A stretch of 64,000 nucleotides of DNA from Hippasteria phrygiana (taxonomy: Eukaryota > Echinodermata > Asteroidea > Valvatida > Goniasteridae): positions 62,001 through 126,000 of the forward strand of contig JAZGUH010000560.1 in NCBI GenBank assembly GCA_037893225.1, in the 5' to 3' direction. The position numbers and the translations under genes are program-made. Positions 44,451 to 56,000 of this stretch are shown here, one piece after another (the first letter of the stretch is position 1; each line of letters begins with the position of its first letter). The notes under the pieces are model-generated. The model ran no database searches. It was not told the DNA's origin and worked only from the letters and a program-made list of their open reading frames with translations.

Positions 44451-46130
44451 AATTGCTACAGGGAAGGCGAGCATTTATAACATGGCAAGAAAGCCGTCCT
44501 ATCATGTCTATAAGTCATTTACAGATCCCGTTGCACGCTTCCTTCAAGACCTAAATCCCCAGATTTTTTTGAAATTCCAATCATGAAATTATCATATAAC
44601 ATGGTGTCCGCACTATGCTATCGCTGCACATACCAAAATAAGATCTGTACCAAAACCTGTGATCTTTCCAATTAATCCGAATCCATAAAGCATTAATTCA
44701 AAAACCATCATGAACCCTCTTGCTAAAATATAGGTTACCAGCCCAAAATCCATGTGATTTCTATGCCAAGGTGAACAACAGCTGAACACAAGTCACGCGC
44801 AATATACATAGAAATAAATTTGTTTGGTAATCCCGTTTCCAACTCTCCATCAAAGAAGAATGTTCGTGCTAAGCAAATTTGTATTGCTTAGCAGCTCCTG
44901 GATCCATCCAAAATTCCAAATCAGCAAAAACATGGCGATGGCTTTTTTGGGGGGTTTAGAAGGATTAGGGCCTATTAGCTCACAAAACATGGCAATAACG
45001 GACGGACATTCGATAACAATTTCCCACAATACTGTATTACAATGATGGTGAGTGTTATGTTTTCTATAATAAAGTACTTTTTTGAGTAAGCGCTGAACTT
45101 CTTACAGATCATATGAAGTGCGCCACCTCAAGTCAAGAAAAAGCCAGTGCAAGTTCTCAATAGCTAAACAAAATTCTCACCGTCATAAGTTAAACGCAAC
45201 TGGATTTCGATAGATTTTTCTAAAGAAGTACTCCGTCAACGCCAAAAATATATTATATATTGGTAATACATGTAATTCATTTAACTATAGTTACAATATT
45301 TTCTTCTAATATCTCCTCTAAGATAACAATTATATAAAACATGCATCATTCGGAATTCATTGGCAAATAAATTCCCTCGCATTAGTACATTTCGATATCT
45401 GTTTATATTTCCTGACTACGACTGTGACAAAATTACCTGGAAAACGAAAGGAAGGAATTAACATGTTATGCTTTCTGTCACTTGTCAATTTCTCTAAATG
45501 TTCAGTTAAACTGTACGAAGGTGTAGATTTTTTTTACGGAAGAAATTACAGAACAAATCAAAATGAGCTTACAATGGTGATTTTGCCTGATCATGACTTT
45601 CACAACAGTGAAAGTACAGTGCGAGTCCAAAGAAACCGAACCCAAATTCTGCCATAATTTTACGATACTTGCGCCAGATTTTTAGGCTAAACATGAGAAA
45701 TATCTAGGTTCGGTTCTTTTTGGCTCACACTATTTAGAATATCGGTTAGTTATAATGTCTATTAATAACGATATTAATGGCAAAATATTTTATTAAAAAA
45801 TAAACTGCGTCATAGCATAATATAGTGTACAATTCAGCATGATTTTGGTTAATTTAAACAATGGGTACTACGAATTTAGACTTTAAACTTTATCTGAGGC
45901 ACTCTTTTTTGATTGCCCTAGTACATAGTGTCAAAGATAGTTTCCATGTAAATAATGAACATACAAATTCCATAATTATATGAAGTTATAGTATTTACTT
46001 AATTTGTAAGTAATGGAACGTTAACAAAAACGAGAAAACACCAACAACATATTAAACCCATAAAAACGAAGACCAAGATGCCGATAAAATAAACCAGGCT
46101 ACGAAATAAAGTATGCGCTGAAATTACCCC
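44451..46130. other. Intergenic with truncated F1 MITE
   Basis: At about 44731-44902 are the F1 landmarks GGTTACCAGCCC, GAACAACAGCTGAA and GCTTAGCAGCTCC, a copy lacking its left end. The rest is AT-rich and unassigned. Confidence 0.5.
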
Positions 46131-46310
46131 AACAGCAGTGTGGAGGGAGTCTACTAGCGAATACTTATTCGTAGAGCCACTACTAATGCTCTACGGGTAG
46201 GCCTAAGTATAGAGCGCAGTAGACTTACCCCTCACAGCAGTATGGAGGGAGTCTTTACCCGGAGAGCATTGGTAGTGGCTCTAAGGGTAAGTAGAGCACA
46301 GTAGACTCAA
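46131..46310. repeat. Duplicated and inverted short repeats
   Basis: CAGCAGTGTGGAGGGAGTCT (46133) recurs as CAGCAGTATGGAGGGAGTCT (46226). Between and after them GAGCCACTACTAATGCTCT is inverted as AGAGCATTGGTAGTGGCTC, and GCGCAGTAGACTTA is repeated as GCACAGTAGACTCA. Confidence 0.75.
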
Positions 46311-46809
46311 ATGTATAATGGTAGAAAAAGACCAACCATAGCAATCCATAGCAACAAAAAATAAAACAATTCCTCCACGGCATATGCAAGAGAGGCTCTG
46401 TCAGCATCTCGTTTAGGGACCAAAAAACACGTCAAACGGATTGCACATTAATACCAAGTATACATGTTTTAACTGAAATAGTCTTTGAGAATGGCGGTGT
46501 TATAGTAGATTAAACCTGTATTTTTCGACTACCCGATTGTATAAAATAGGGAGCACCACTACAGTAATAATAGTTTTGGATTAACCTATCACAATAGGAT
46601 TTGTCTGCACTTGCCTCATCTTACACATGCCATTGTACTTAAACCTCAGCTATCTCCAGTAAGAGGATTTTCTGACTCAAATGATTTATCGACACCTTTT
46701 TCGCCCCTCTAATTATAACGTCGGAGCTCCTACTCCACAGCAATACGACGGGGCATGTTAAAGGAACAGTCGAAATCTCCATTTGTTTGGAGCCAGTTGT
46801 CGTGCCCAC

Positions 46810-46863
46810 TGACGTCAAACTTCGGTACTCTATGAGGTTGAAAGTACGGGCAATCTTTATAAA
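46810..46863 (+). promoter_or_regulatory. CRE and TATA box upstream of ORF 46923
   Basis: TGACGTCA (46810-46817) is 41 bp upstream of TATAAA (46858-46863), which lies 60 bp before the ATG at 46923. The arrangement looks like a core promoter. It is inferred, as TGACGTCA also occurs in nearby repeats. Confidence 0.3.
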
Positions 46864-46922
46864 CCACGGATGAATCTGGCTTTCGGGAAAAAAATCTCTT
46901 GTTGGGGCGAAATTGTGGGGCT

Positions 46923-47744
46923 ATGTTTTATTTTGATTCACGACATTACGTTTGTGCAAAAAAGTCTCTGGGTTTAGCTACTTCACCGAAAAGACGCATC
47001 ACTGATAAACCGATTCCACCTAAAGAGAAAGTAACCAAAGGAAAAACAAAATCGATTCTTTCTTCTACAAAGTGTTTTCTCCTTTGCTGGCATTACCACT
47101 TACAAAGACTGAAAGCTTTTCAACGTTATCTTGCGCCAGACTTCAAGAACAACGCTCAGTTTGTAGAAACATCTTATGTATATGAGGTTGAGTTTAAACC
47201 ATATGTCTTCAATGAACTACATGTAAGTATGCAATCGTTTGACAAGGCTTTCTACCCAAGAAGGCTGAAGACTTGGGTTTTCCACCGGGGTTTTCTACCG
47301 GGGTTTTCCACTCTTTTTTGGCTTTTCCGACAACCAGTCGGAAAAGGCTTTGTTTTTGTTCTGCTTTTCCGCTACAGCGGGAAAGCCTTTGCTTTTTGTT
47401 CTGTTGCGGCGATTGTGTTGTTGAGTACACTTTCGCCCAGGCATGAACACAATCTACTTGAAAATTGTTCGTTTTGCCACATTCAGAACAAAGGGCCACG
47501 TCGAAGAACATCTGCATGGTTCTTTAGAGTGAAATCTGGAGTTAAGAGGACAACAATACGCGATTGCGCAATACCCCGTTGTACACGGGTAGGCCTATGT
47601 AGCTGGTGGGAGAGAGTAGGGGATGGGTCGAAGTTGACCGAGCCAAAACGTGACCCGCGTAAGAAAATCGTATTTTCCGCATTGAAAAACCTTTCCAAAT
47701 CTCAAAAAGCCCGTGTCATTGGGACTCAGAGAAGTCTACTTTAG
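46923..47744 (+). CDS. 273-residue ORF, function unknown
   Basis: The longest open frame in the window (open from 46899, first ATG at 46923). The N-terminal third is basic (PKEKVTKGKTKS) and followed by a helical segment (HLQRLKAFQRYLAPDF). A consensus donor GTAAGT at 47223 lies inside the frame, so only the first 100 codons may be exonic. The middle (47320-47392) is made of two DNA hairpins that read as VGKGFVFVLLFRYSGKAF, so the open frame there may be coincidental. The C-terminal part is Cys/Arg-rich (CSFCHIQNKG; RDCAIPRCTRVGLC). I recognise no family. Length and the promoter-like motifs favour a real gene; hairpins and a competing antisense ORF argue against it. Confidence 0.3.
   Translation: MFYFDSRHYVCAKKSLGLATSPKRRITDKPIPPKEKVTKGKTKSILSSTKCFLLCWHYHLQRLKAFQRYLAPDFKNNAQFVETSYVYEVEFKPYVFNELHVSMQSFDKAFYPRRLKTWVFHRGFLPGFSTLFWLFRQPVGKGFVFVLLFRYSGKAFAFCSVAAIVLLSTLSPRHEHNLLENCSFCHIQNKGPRRRTSAWFFRVKSGVKRTTIRDCAIPRCTRVGLCSWWERVGDGSKLTEPKRDPRKKIVFSALKNLSKSQKARVIGTQRSLL
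47320..47392. repeat. Two tandem related hairpins
   Basis: GCTTTTCCGAC/GTCGGAAAAGGC and then GCTTTTCCGCT/AGCGGGAAAGC form consecutive stems of 10-11 bp with 2-5 base loops. The two stems share the GCTTTTCCG word. Confidence 0.75.
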
Positions 47745-47858
47745 TGACAAAAAAGGCTTTTAAAATAATCAAATACTCCAGGCGCTAACATGAGCACAAT
47801 TAATACACAAATCCTAAACTACACAATACCCACTATTTTGAAAATATATACCGAAACG

Positions 47859-48163
47859 TGACGTCATCAAGTGTCATGTGACGTCATCTTAAACGTGCAT
47901 TTTTCAAGGGCCCATATCTAGAGAACCGTAGGTCCGATTGCATTCAAACCTGCTGTGGTGGTGGTAGACAAGTATGTGTTATATATGGAAATTGAGGTGA
48001 CGTCATGATGACGTCATGATGACGTCATCATACGATTTTATAGTGATTTTAAAGTTTTTTGAAGCGATATCTCATCAACAGAACATGCTAAATTCAAAAT
48101 TCTTTTTGTAATAGCTTTATCTCCTATATTCTTTCACATAAATGGGAAAAATGTGTGACGTCA
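47859..48163. promoter_or_regulatory. Cluster of six CRE palindromes (TGACGTCA)
   Basis: TGACGTCA occurs at 47859, 47879, 47998, 48009, 48020 and 48156. The three central copies are spaced exactly 11 bp as a tandem TGACGTCATGA. CREB/ATF proteins bind this octamer. It may be part of a dispersed repeat rather than an enhancer. Confidence 0.6.
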
Positions 48164-50794
48164 TCGGCTGATTTTCTATGAATATTATATTTCTATCCAA
48201 AATCCAATAGACTTTGTACACGAATTTTGTACGCGCCACTTTGCTCACTATAAACATCAGATCTTAATCAAACCTAACACAAACATAGAACGTAAGCTGA
48301 AGTTTTAGGGTGGAAAACAAAAAAACGGAAAGCCTTGCGTTCTGTTTCAAACAGACGCAAACCTCTAGTTTTTATATTTGTTTTTTTAATAATGATGCTA
48401 AACCTAACTACAAAGCTAAGTGCGGCAACAACAAAAAATGTAGTGAAAAACAGTTCCCGTATTATATACAAGTAATCAGAGTATCACACGCACTACATTG
48501 TTTTATAAATTACAAACGAATCTTAATAAGCACACTAATACACATCGTGTTTACAGATGTCATTTGCACAAAGACGGCTGAAATCTTTACAAGCCATGAA
48601 ACTAAGTAATGTCATCATCCGCTAGCTATTAAATAAAGTTCGTCTGCGTGTGCAATAAAATAAAATTAATGTCAATTAATCAACTCATATGCAGGTAATT
48701 AACCCATTGGCTCACTTTTGGTTAATTACGTTAACTTTATCAGGACCGGAGAAGGCACAATGTACCCCCAACAAATGTTTTCAAATAACCTCAGAACGCT
48801 CAAGCCGATCGGCATAAAATTTTGGCACACTGATGAGGCGCCCCCCGGTCCCGAGAGAGCCAAAAAAGCACGGTCCTCACAGGGTTAAATTTGGAGGAAG
48901 GGCAACTTTTTGGAGGAAGGGTTTGAGGCGATGAAAAAAAGATATATTTTTTACGATCAGAATTCATTATTCGATTTTACCTGTACAATATATTACTTTT
49001 CATAAAAAAACATATTTCATTTCTTTATTACATGGCAAAAAGAGATCATTATTGCGTTTATCGAGTTACTTGATTTGCACACAAAAAATCTACGAAGTCA
49101 AAATTCCAGACTATCTACACACATATGCCTGTACCCACAAAGGTACAATATACAGTGTTTCCAAAGAATCTATGAAAAATATTTCAAGTATAACACGTGT
49201 GTGTCACATCATTTCAGCTGCATGAAGGATTTCTTTTAACATACACAACTTCATGTTTGCGTCAAAATTGCCACCAAAAGATGGAAAACGGTCAAGTTAA
49301 AGAGAAAACCTACAATGATTCGGATGTTCACGCGATTGCTGGAGCTCATAGTGCACACTAATTGCACAGTTGACATTGACATCTCGTTATGTTTTACCTA
49401 CGACGTCAAATATAACCTTTGTAATGCTTCATGGTATCACACCCGAAGTAAAACACGAAACAGAACAAAAACATCCTGTACATGTAGACGTTTCCATCCA
49501 ATGACGAACGAAGTACCAAGGCAGAGTACTACAGACATGATGAAAGACATAATGTGATTGGTCGGTCACAGCAATCTCTGAACACAGCTCACCCAATTAA
49601 ATCCAGAGCAGCCAACACAAACAAAATACCATGGCAGCAAAAATCAAAACCAAAAACCCCTTATGCGTACGATCAAAGTCAAATTAGTTACAAACTTACA
49701 ATTATCAACTTGTCACTGAAGCTATCCTGAAAAAACATTGACTTTTAGCACAACAAGTGTGTGCAAAATGTCAAGAAAAATTAACCTACATGTCAGAGTT
49801 ACACTTTATTATATCTTCTTCATTCTACCATGATTCTACATACAAAATTGTGCATATTCTTTCAATTCTAGAATTTACAATTTAGATATTCTATAAACAC
49901 ACACATATAGGACAATCAACAATTTAAGTTGGTTTGGAGCAAAATAGTACTAACAATTAACTATTGCGGCAAAATAGTACTACTTTTTAGAAAATAACAC
50001 GATCAAACAAAACTCTACCCATGACCAAATGGTTCAATCCTATGACTGAAACTACACATCTATCACAAAACACCGTGCACCACACATGCCAGAAAAAATA
50101 CTATGATTTAGTACACTTATCAAAATTAAATACATCAAAATGGGCATAGAAACAAAAATATAATGTCAAGAACTTTCTTCTGGGGCGTATCTTTTTGGTC
50201 ACTAGCAAATTGCCAGGGGAAACAACACAAATGTTTCCTACATAAAAGCACACACATCAAAGAGTACTAACAACATAATTGTATCTCACATAACTTTTGA
50301 CAGCACACACATCATAATTTACTGTGTATCTTATCAGGCCAGAGTTGTAGAATCTTTGGTTAATCAAAGAAAAAATATATTGATATAATCAAATTGATAT
50401 ATTGATACATGTTTGACTCTATTGTATATTGATTAATGCCCTACAAATATAAATCTGCTGTCACATACAGTAAAAGTCAACTCCTTCTTACGGTAAATAA
50501 TTAAACAATTTCATCTTGTACATCCGACTGTCCAACTCGAGGTTTTGCTTGACCTAAATTGACCCCCGAAAATAGACTGGTTCCATGTCCTCCAAAACAC
50601 ATGTAGACCAGGAGGTAGCGCAGATATGTTACTTTTAATTGGCCCTCGTTTGTGAATCTTAGAGCTATATTTGATTAACACAGTGCTAACTTGCCGTATG
50701 TAGTGAAGCCCTCTGGGCACATCCATGTTTGTGCACCAATAGATGGAAAACTCGAAAGTTCATATGGCTTTTGAACGGCCACTTGCACATGTGC
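48164..50794. other. Intergenic, nothing recognised
   Basis: Very AT-rich DNA. I see no exon or transposon ends. Short ORFs (up to 99 codons) lack recognisable domains. Confidence 0.5.
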
Positions 50795-51293
50795 ATTTGT
50801 ACTAGGGCTGTCCCGAATATACCGAATATTCGAATATCTTGTTGCCAGTTCGAATATTCGATAAAGTATATATATGCACGTACAGATATGACTCTAAAGC
50901 TATTTCAATAGAAAAGTTACGGCGCTTAGCATTGTCAAATGCAGCATTTTTGCCGATGGTAACTGTTTGTGAATGGAGGTTTATTGTTCCCGTCTGTAAA
51001 ACCCATGACAAAAACGCAGGCTGGAGTTTGGTTTCTTGTTATACGTACCCGTATTGATCTTGATACAACAGGCGCATGCAAAAAATCTTGATCATAAGGT
51101 CCATAATATCGATCACTGCACGTAAAACAGCAGCAGTGCTTTGCGTGCAACTTTTTACCAGTGCGGCATTGCAATTACAGCTGACACGTGAAAAACGTGA
51201 TCAGCGAGTATCAAATATTCGAATATTTTGTCAAACCTAGTTTCGAATAATCGAATACTAAATTATTCGAAAATGAACAGCCCTAATTTGTAC
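50795..51293. mobile_element. hAT MITE with perfect 8-bp target duplication
   Basis: The element 50803-51285 begins TAGGGCTGTCCCGAATA and ends in the inverted GAACAGCCCTA. It is flanked by identical ATTTGTAC at 50795-50802 and 51286-51293. The AGGGCTGTC type end plus 8-bp duplication is typical of hAT. Subterminal TTCGAATATTCG words are repeated in both ends. There is no transposase. Confidence 0.9.
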
Positions 51294-51600
51294 TGATTTT
51301 TATGCGGTAAAGAACACAACATTGCTGATCTCAACAATGGGCTATAGTCTGAGCAAGAAAATGCGCCAATTTAATGCACGTTCATAACTGACGTATGTTC
51401 CTAAAGCAATGCTTTTTCACGTAAAAGTTTACAGACACACATGAAAGATGCATAGATAATGGGCCATAGAATGATGTTTCAGACAATTTTTAAGTGTTCT
51501 TCAATCACGCACACAATCATGCCCGCACTCAGGGTGGCTTCAATGCATCAGCGTGATCGAATGAGGAGTTAGTGCTGCAGTAATAAGCTCTATGGTGTGG

Positions 51601-52045
51601 ATACATTTTGTTTAACCCTTTCTGTCCTGGGCCCAATTATTTCATAAAGCTGTTAAACACACAAATTTGCTGAGCATGAAAATGTCTTGCTTAATAAAAA
51701 CAGGTTACCAGCCAAAAATCCATGTAATTTTCATGCTAAGCAAACAACAGCTGAATGCCAGTCAAAAGCAATATTCCACACATGGAAATCTGGTTGGTAA
51801 TCAAGGAAGCATTTGCATGCTAAGCAAATTTTTGTGCTCAACAGCTTTATGCAATTGGCCCCTGCTGTTATTGATGGGGGATGGTATGCCAAGAACAGGC
51901 TGTGCTGCCAAGCGTAAATGCAAACAATAGGCACCACACTAAATAGAGTGGTCCTATTCATCGCACTTGGAGCCACACTCTGGTGTGAATGAAAGCTTTG
52001 TTTGAAAAAGCTCCATCCATTCATTACACTCCCATTTAAGAACAA
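51601..52045 (-). repeat. Dispersed repeat X, copy 1, interrupted by F1
   Basis: On the minus strand it shows GTTCTTAAATGGGAGTGTAAT, GAGCTTTTTCAAACAAAG, TGGCTCCAAGTGCGATGAAT and GGCACAGCC-type words, collinear with 57828-58050 and 59360-59560. The F1 MITE at 51630-51860 splits it. Confidence 0.75.
51630..51860. mobile_element. Foldback MITE F1, copy 2
   Basis: It runs from GGCCCAATTATTTCATAAAG to the inverted TGCAATTGGCC and is flanked by CCTG on both sides (51626-51629, 51861-51864). Repeat X continues on both sides, which confirms insertion. Confidence 0.85.
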
Positions 52046-52287
52046 TATAGTTGACAAATTTATGGATTGAGTACAGGCAGGAATGCGCATATAGATGTAT
52101 ATATATGTTTTGGCAAGTTTTTTGTAGTAGTTGAATGCCAATGTTTTCCCGAGTACGTCAATATGAAAACAACCCTAATTTACAAAAGCCAGGAGGAATT
52201 CTAATTGTATGCCAATTTCTACTAGTCCGTATATGCAAAGTCTCAACGAGAATGGAGGGACAGAGAACCAGTCTAAACTGCAGGTTG
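52046..52287. other. Downstream of myosin stop, unassigned
   Basis: Probably 3' flank or 3' UTR of the minus-strand myosin gene. No AATAAA signal (TTTATT on plus) was found between here and the stop codon, so the transcript end is not determined. Confidence 0.4.
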
Positions 52288-52674
52288 AATAAGCCAGTTC
52301 GGTATTCCAACTGCACATGTGCACATCAAGATTTGACAAGAAACATTTTATCATATGCGTGCAAAAGCATAGCGGGTACCAGCAAAATTAAAGAGATCGT
52401 CGTGTTCTGCAGTAACATTTTTCAAAAAACGTTTGGACAGCGAAGCGTTTTCAGGTGTCTTCTTGTGTGTCCAAACTTTTGTTCGAACAAAAGTTTCCAT
52501 CGTCTTTTCGATTGCACGAAAAATTGCACAAAATGCAGATTCGGTTACCACGTCCCCCATAGCCTGGTGTGCATTTATCTGCCACGTTTCCCCCCCCCCC
52601 CCCCCCCCCCCGAGAGAAAAATCGTCGAATCTTGTTGTGCACATGCACAGTTGAAATACCGAACTGGCTTATTC
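52288..52674. mobile_element. Foldback element with 47-bp inverted ends
   Basis: AATAAGCCAGTTCGGTATTC at 52288 mirrors GAAATACCGAACTGGCTTAT at the right end, with arms of about 47 bp. A perfect 24-bp palindrome (52473-52496, AAACTTTTGTTC and its complement) sits at the exact centre. A C run (52590-52610) lies in the right half. It is 200 bp past the myosin stop codon and may lie in its 3' UTR. Confidence 0.8.
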
Positions 52675-52870
52675 TTGAACTTTCCACCGACATTGAGCAT
52701 GTACATAAATCAGCTGACACAGTTATATTATTTGGTTGACTTTTGGTCTTTCATAGTTTTCTTTTTTGTAGCTCCATATCTCGAGTGGCTTTTAGCCTTG
52801 CATAAAAAAAGTTGAACTGTAAGCCGAACACTGGATCTGTAAATCAAACTGGTCACACGACCGGTTGACT

Positions 52871-53030
52871 TTAGGACTCCACTGGCCACAGTAGTACTAA
52901 ATTCTGACCTTCTTTCTTGAAGAGCGGCCGGTCGGCCGGCACATTCTGCACGCTGACTGTCTTCTTGTGCTTACCCAACTGGCAGTGTAAGGTTGGCGTC
53001 ACAATCAGGCGCAACTCTCGTTTCTTCATC
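52871..53030 (-). CDS. MYO1D-like: Myosin last coding exon (C-terminus)
   Basis: 160 nt including the TAA stop. The acceptor CAAACAG precedes a G that completes the Glu codon. Encodes [20 protein letters not shown] through LVLLWPVES. The C-terminal strand pattern matches the end of short-tailed class I myosins. Confidence 0.92.
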
Positions 53031-56000
53031 CTGTTTGAAGGGAAAATTTTGTTCACAATAATTGAGGACTCTACAATGTCCAGCAAAAAAGCATGATTAG
53101 GAACAAACTCTCAAGAAAGCTTTGATTCTATGGCCGGTTGTTAGTGCAGGTTCAGCTCTTAAAAATGTACCCCCAAAAGAGATTTGTTCTTTGGGAAGGG
53201 GCACACCTCTCACAGCTGGGGGGGAGGGGGGGGGGGGGGGCGGAATCCACCCCTCTCACATCTCGGCCAAACAGTAACAGACTTTATTGAAATCAAATGT
53301 GCAATATATTACCAGAGTTGTCACCTTTTCAGACTCATTTCAGTAGTCAGAAAGTAACAAAATCCGTATTTTGCTCAGAAAATCCGTATTTTTCATGAAA
53401 TTTTAACTTGACCCGAAAATCAGATTTTTTTTATGAGCTCATGCTATGCATGCACGCCACGTCCCTGTTGAGTTTAACGAACCCATGCGCTGGATGGTGT
53501 GTCATTTGTTTTATTTTCAAAGCTAAAGTTGCATCCGTTCGGTTGGAATCACAATCATGAGCCAATACTCAAGCAGTATCATAGACAAAACATTATTATG
53601 GTCGGATTTCACAAAATCCGTATTTATAAACAAAAATGCACAACTCCATATTTTTCGTGAATTTCCGTACGAAATACGGAAAATCCGTACTGCTTGGTAT
53701 CTCTGTGTTATGCGGACATCAGGCAGGCACCCAGTCGTAGATCAAATGCTGCTCGAGTACCCTACTACCTGACTAACTGGTCGGGACAAAACGTCCCACG
53801 TAGCTACCACTGGGCTTGACTTACTCAATCCATTGTCTGCACAGCACACCGATCAGCTCCGGCACCCTGTTCTCTCCTCTGGTGCTGGTCAGCCCGACCA
53901 CGATGTCGTTGTCTCCGGACAGGTGCAAGATGACCAGCTGGTCCGATCCTGGGGTTATGCTCATCCCTGTCACCTATAACACGACAAGGACAGAAAGAAA
54001 AAACAGGCAAATTCCATGAGAAAATGTCTCGAAAGTATACTCTTGTAAAGTAGCATTAGTAAATAAAATAGTCATAGCCACTCATTGCCTACCATTCTCA
54101 ATTTTCTGCCACAATAGACCGTGTAAGTCTCGTGCATAATGGTCACGATTGAACTTCCGGGCACCTCCGAGCCGCCGGCGATAGGACTTTTACGTGTGGT
54201 TGATTTTGTTTTGTATAATACCTTGTGTTTACGAAGATCTGAACCATGAAACGGCCATAAATATAGATGATAAATAAAAAAATTATTTTACAATATATGA
54301 AAACATGCATGACTGTCTAAATTATTGAAGAAAAGTAGGAAAAAATGTTTGACCTGAGCGTCAGGTTGCAACGTGATTGGCTCATTGTCGGGAAGAGAAA
54401 GCCCGGCCCCCAAGAACCCCTGTCCTGCATCCTCAGGCGCTGTGGACGTAACTGAACGTACGTCCATAAATTATATGTGACGACCGCCTCATACTGCATA
54501 TGGTCTACGCTATTAAGACTGGCGCGTGAACCAGAACAATGGCGAATGACGTACGTATGACGTACTAGACTTTTTCGTTCTCCTTTTCCCTAATTTGATA
54601 TATCGTTCACATTTTGTAAATTGAAATGAAAAATAATATTTTGCTAACAGTTTTTATCTACCTTTCAGTAAAAAGAACAGCGTCAAAACAAATTATTTCA
54701 AGAAAACTACTCGCTTTACACGTTTAAGCTCCTATTCGAGGTGCCCGGAAGTTTGGTTTCTCGTAAACTCTCGTACGTTCTCGAGGCCAACTTACATGCT
54801 CTATATTCTATCCATACTATTCGGGGATGTCGCAGCCTGAAAATAAGGCAAGGGAGGCGCAAGTGGAAGAGCAAGAGGCACACTACCGAAGTTAAGCAAC
54901 GTTGACTGCAGGCATTACTTGGATGGGAAACCACACCATGTAATGCTTGCATGAACGTATCTGGCAATAATGAGTACATTTGTCTGGGGCATGACCTGCC
55001 TTTATTCATCTCAAAAGGGTCACATCCTTTGGATGGGATTTCGGCTTCTAGTCCCGTGTGCTCTATAGGATCAGTGCATGTAAAAGAACCCAGAGCACCT
55101 GTCGTGAAAGAGTAGGGGTTTGCCCCGGTGCCTGTAGTCCCCTCAACACAAAGATGGCCCATTGAAAAGTCGAATGCCGCTATAATGAACACCGCTATAC
55201 TGAACATTCGGCTATACCGAACACCATCCTTGGCTCCCACATTTTGTGTACAAAACTTACAGAACATTGTTGTTGGAAAAAAAGCAACGGATTAACAAAA
55301 ATGTACTGGGTATTTGGGCTTATAGGTGACATGGCTAACATCTATAAATTAAAGCTGTTAGTATTTTGTTGTTATTATTATACGTACTAAAGGCCGGTTT
55401 ATAGTCGGTCGGGCGATGGTAAACGCCAGACGCTGATGGTCGCCGGACGCTGATGGTCGCCGGACGCTGAAGCTGGTTTTGGGCAGTTTATCGTCATCGC
55501 AACATACGCGTAATGCGAACCAAATTCAATTGTTAAATAGCAAGTTTTATAGAAAGACCAATAAATTTGAGCCTGAATTTTTGACTGTTTCGTCAGCTTC
55601 CTCGGCTCCAAGAACCAGACCCAGACCCAGACTGTGTTTCCTCAGTTTCTGGAAGCAGATAGGTCTTTGCATTTTTATTCGTGACATTAAAAAAAAAAAA
55701 GAAGGCAGTCCTCCATTCTGTTTACTGCTATGCAATTTGCATATTCATCATAATTTTTTTATCGACCCCGCAATTCTTTTGGTCCAATCATGAAAAGTGA
55801 GGTCAGCGACCATGTCGAAGTTCAATCATTTGAACTCTGTAGTGACGTTGCCAGTGTCTTTCGGCGTCTTGTCGCTGGCGCTTCAGCAATAACTATAAAC
55901 CGCCGTGTGTGTGATGATCGCGCATCAATTTTTCAGTCGCACGACCGACCATAAACTGGCCTTTAGGTCAGAAATGACTCCACAATAATGATGATATAAT

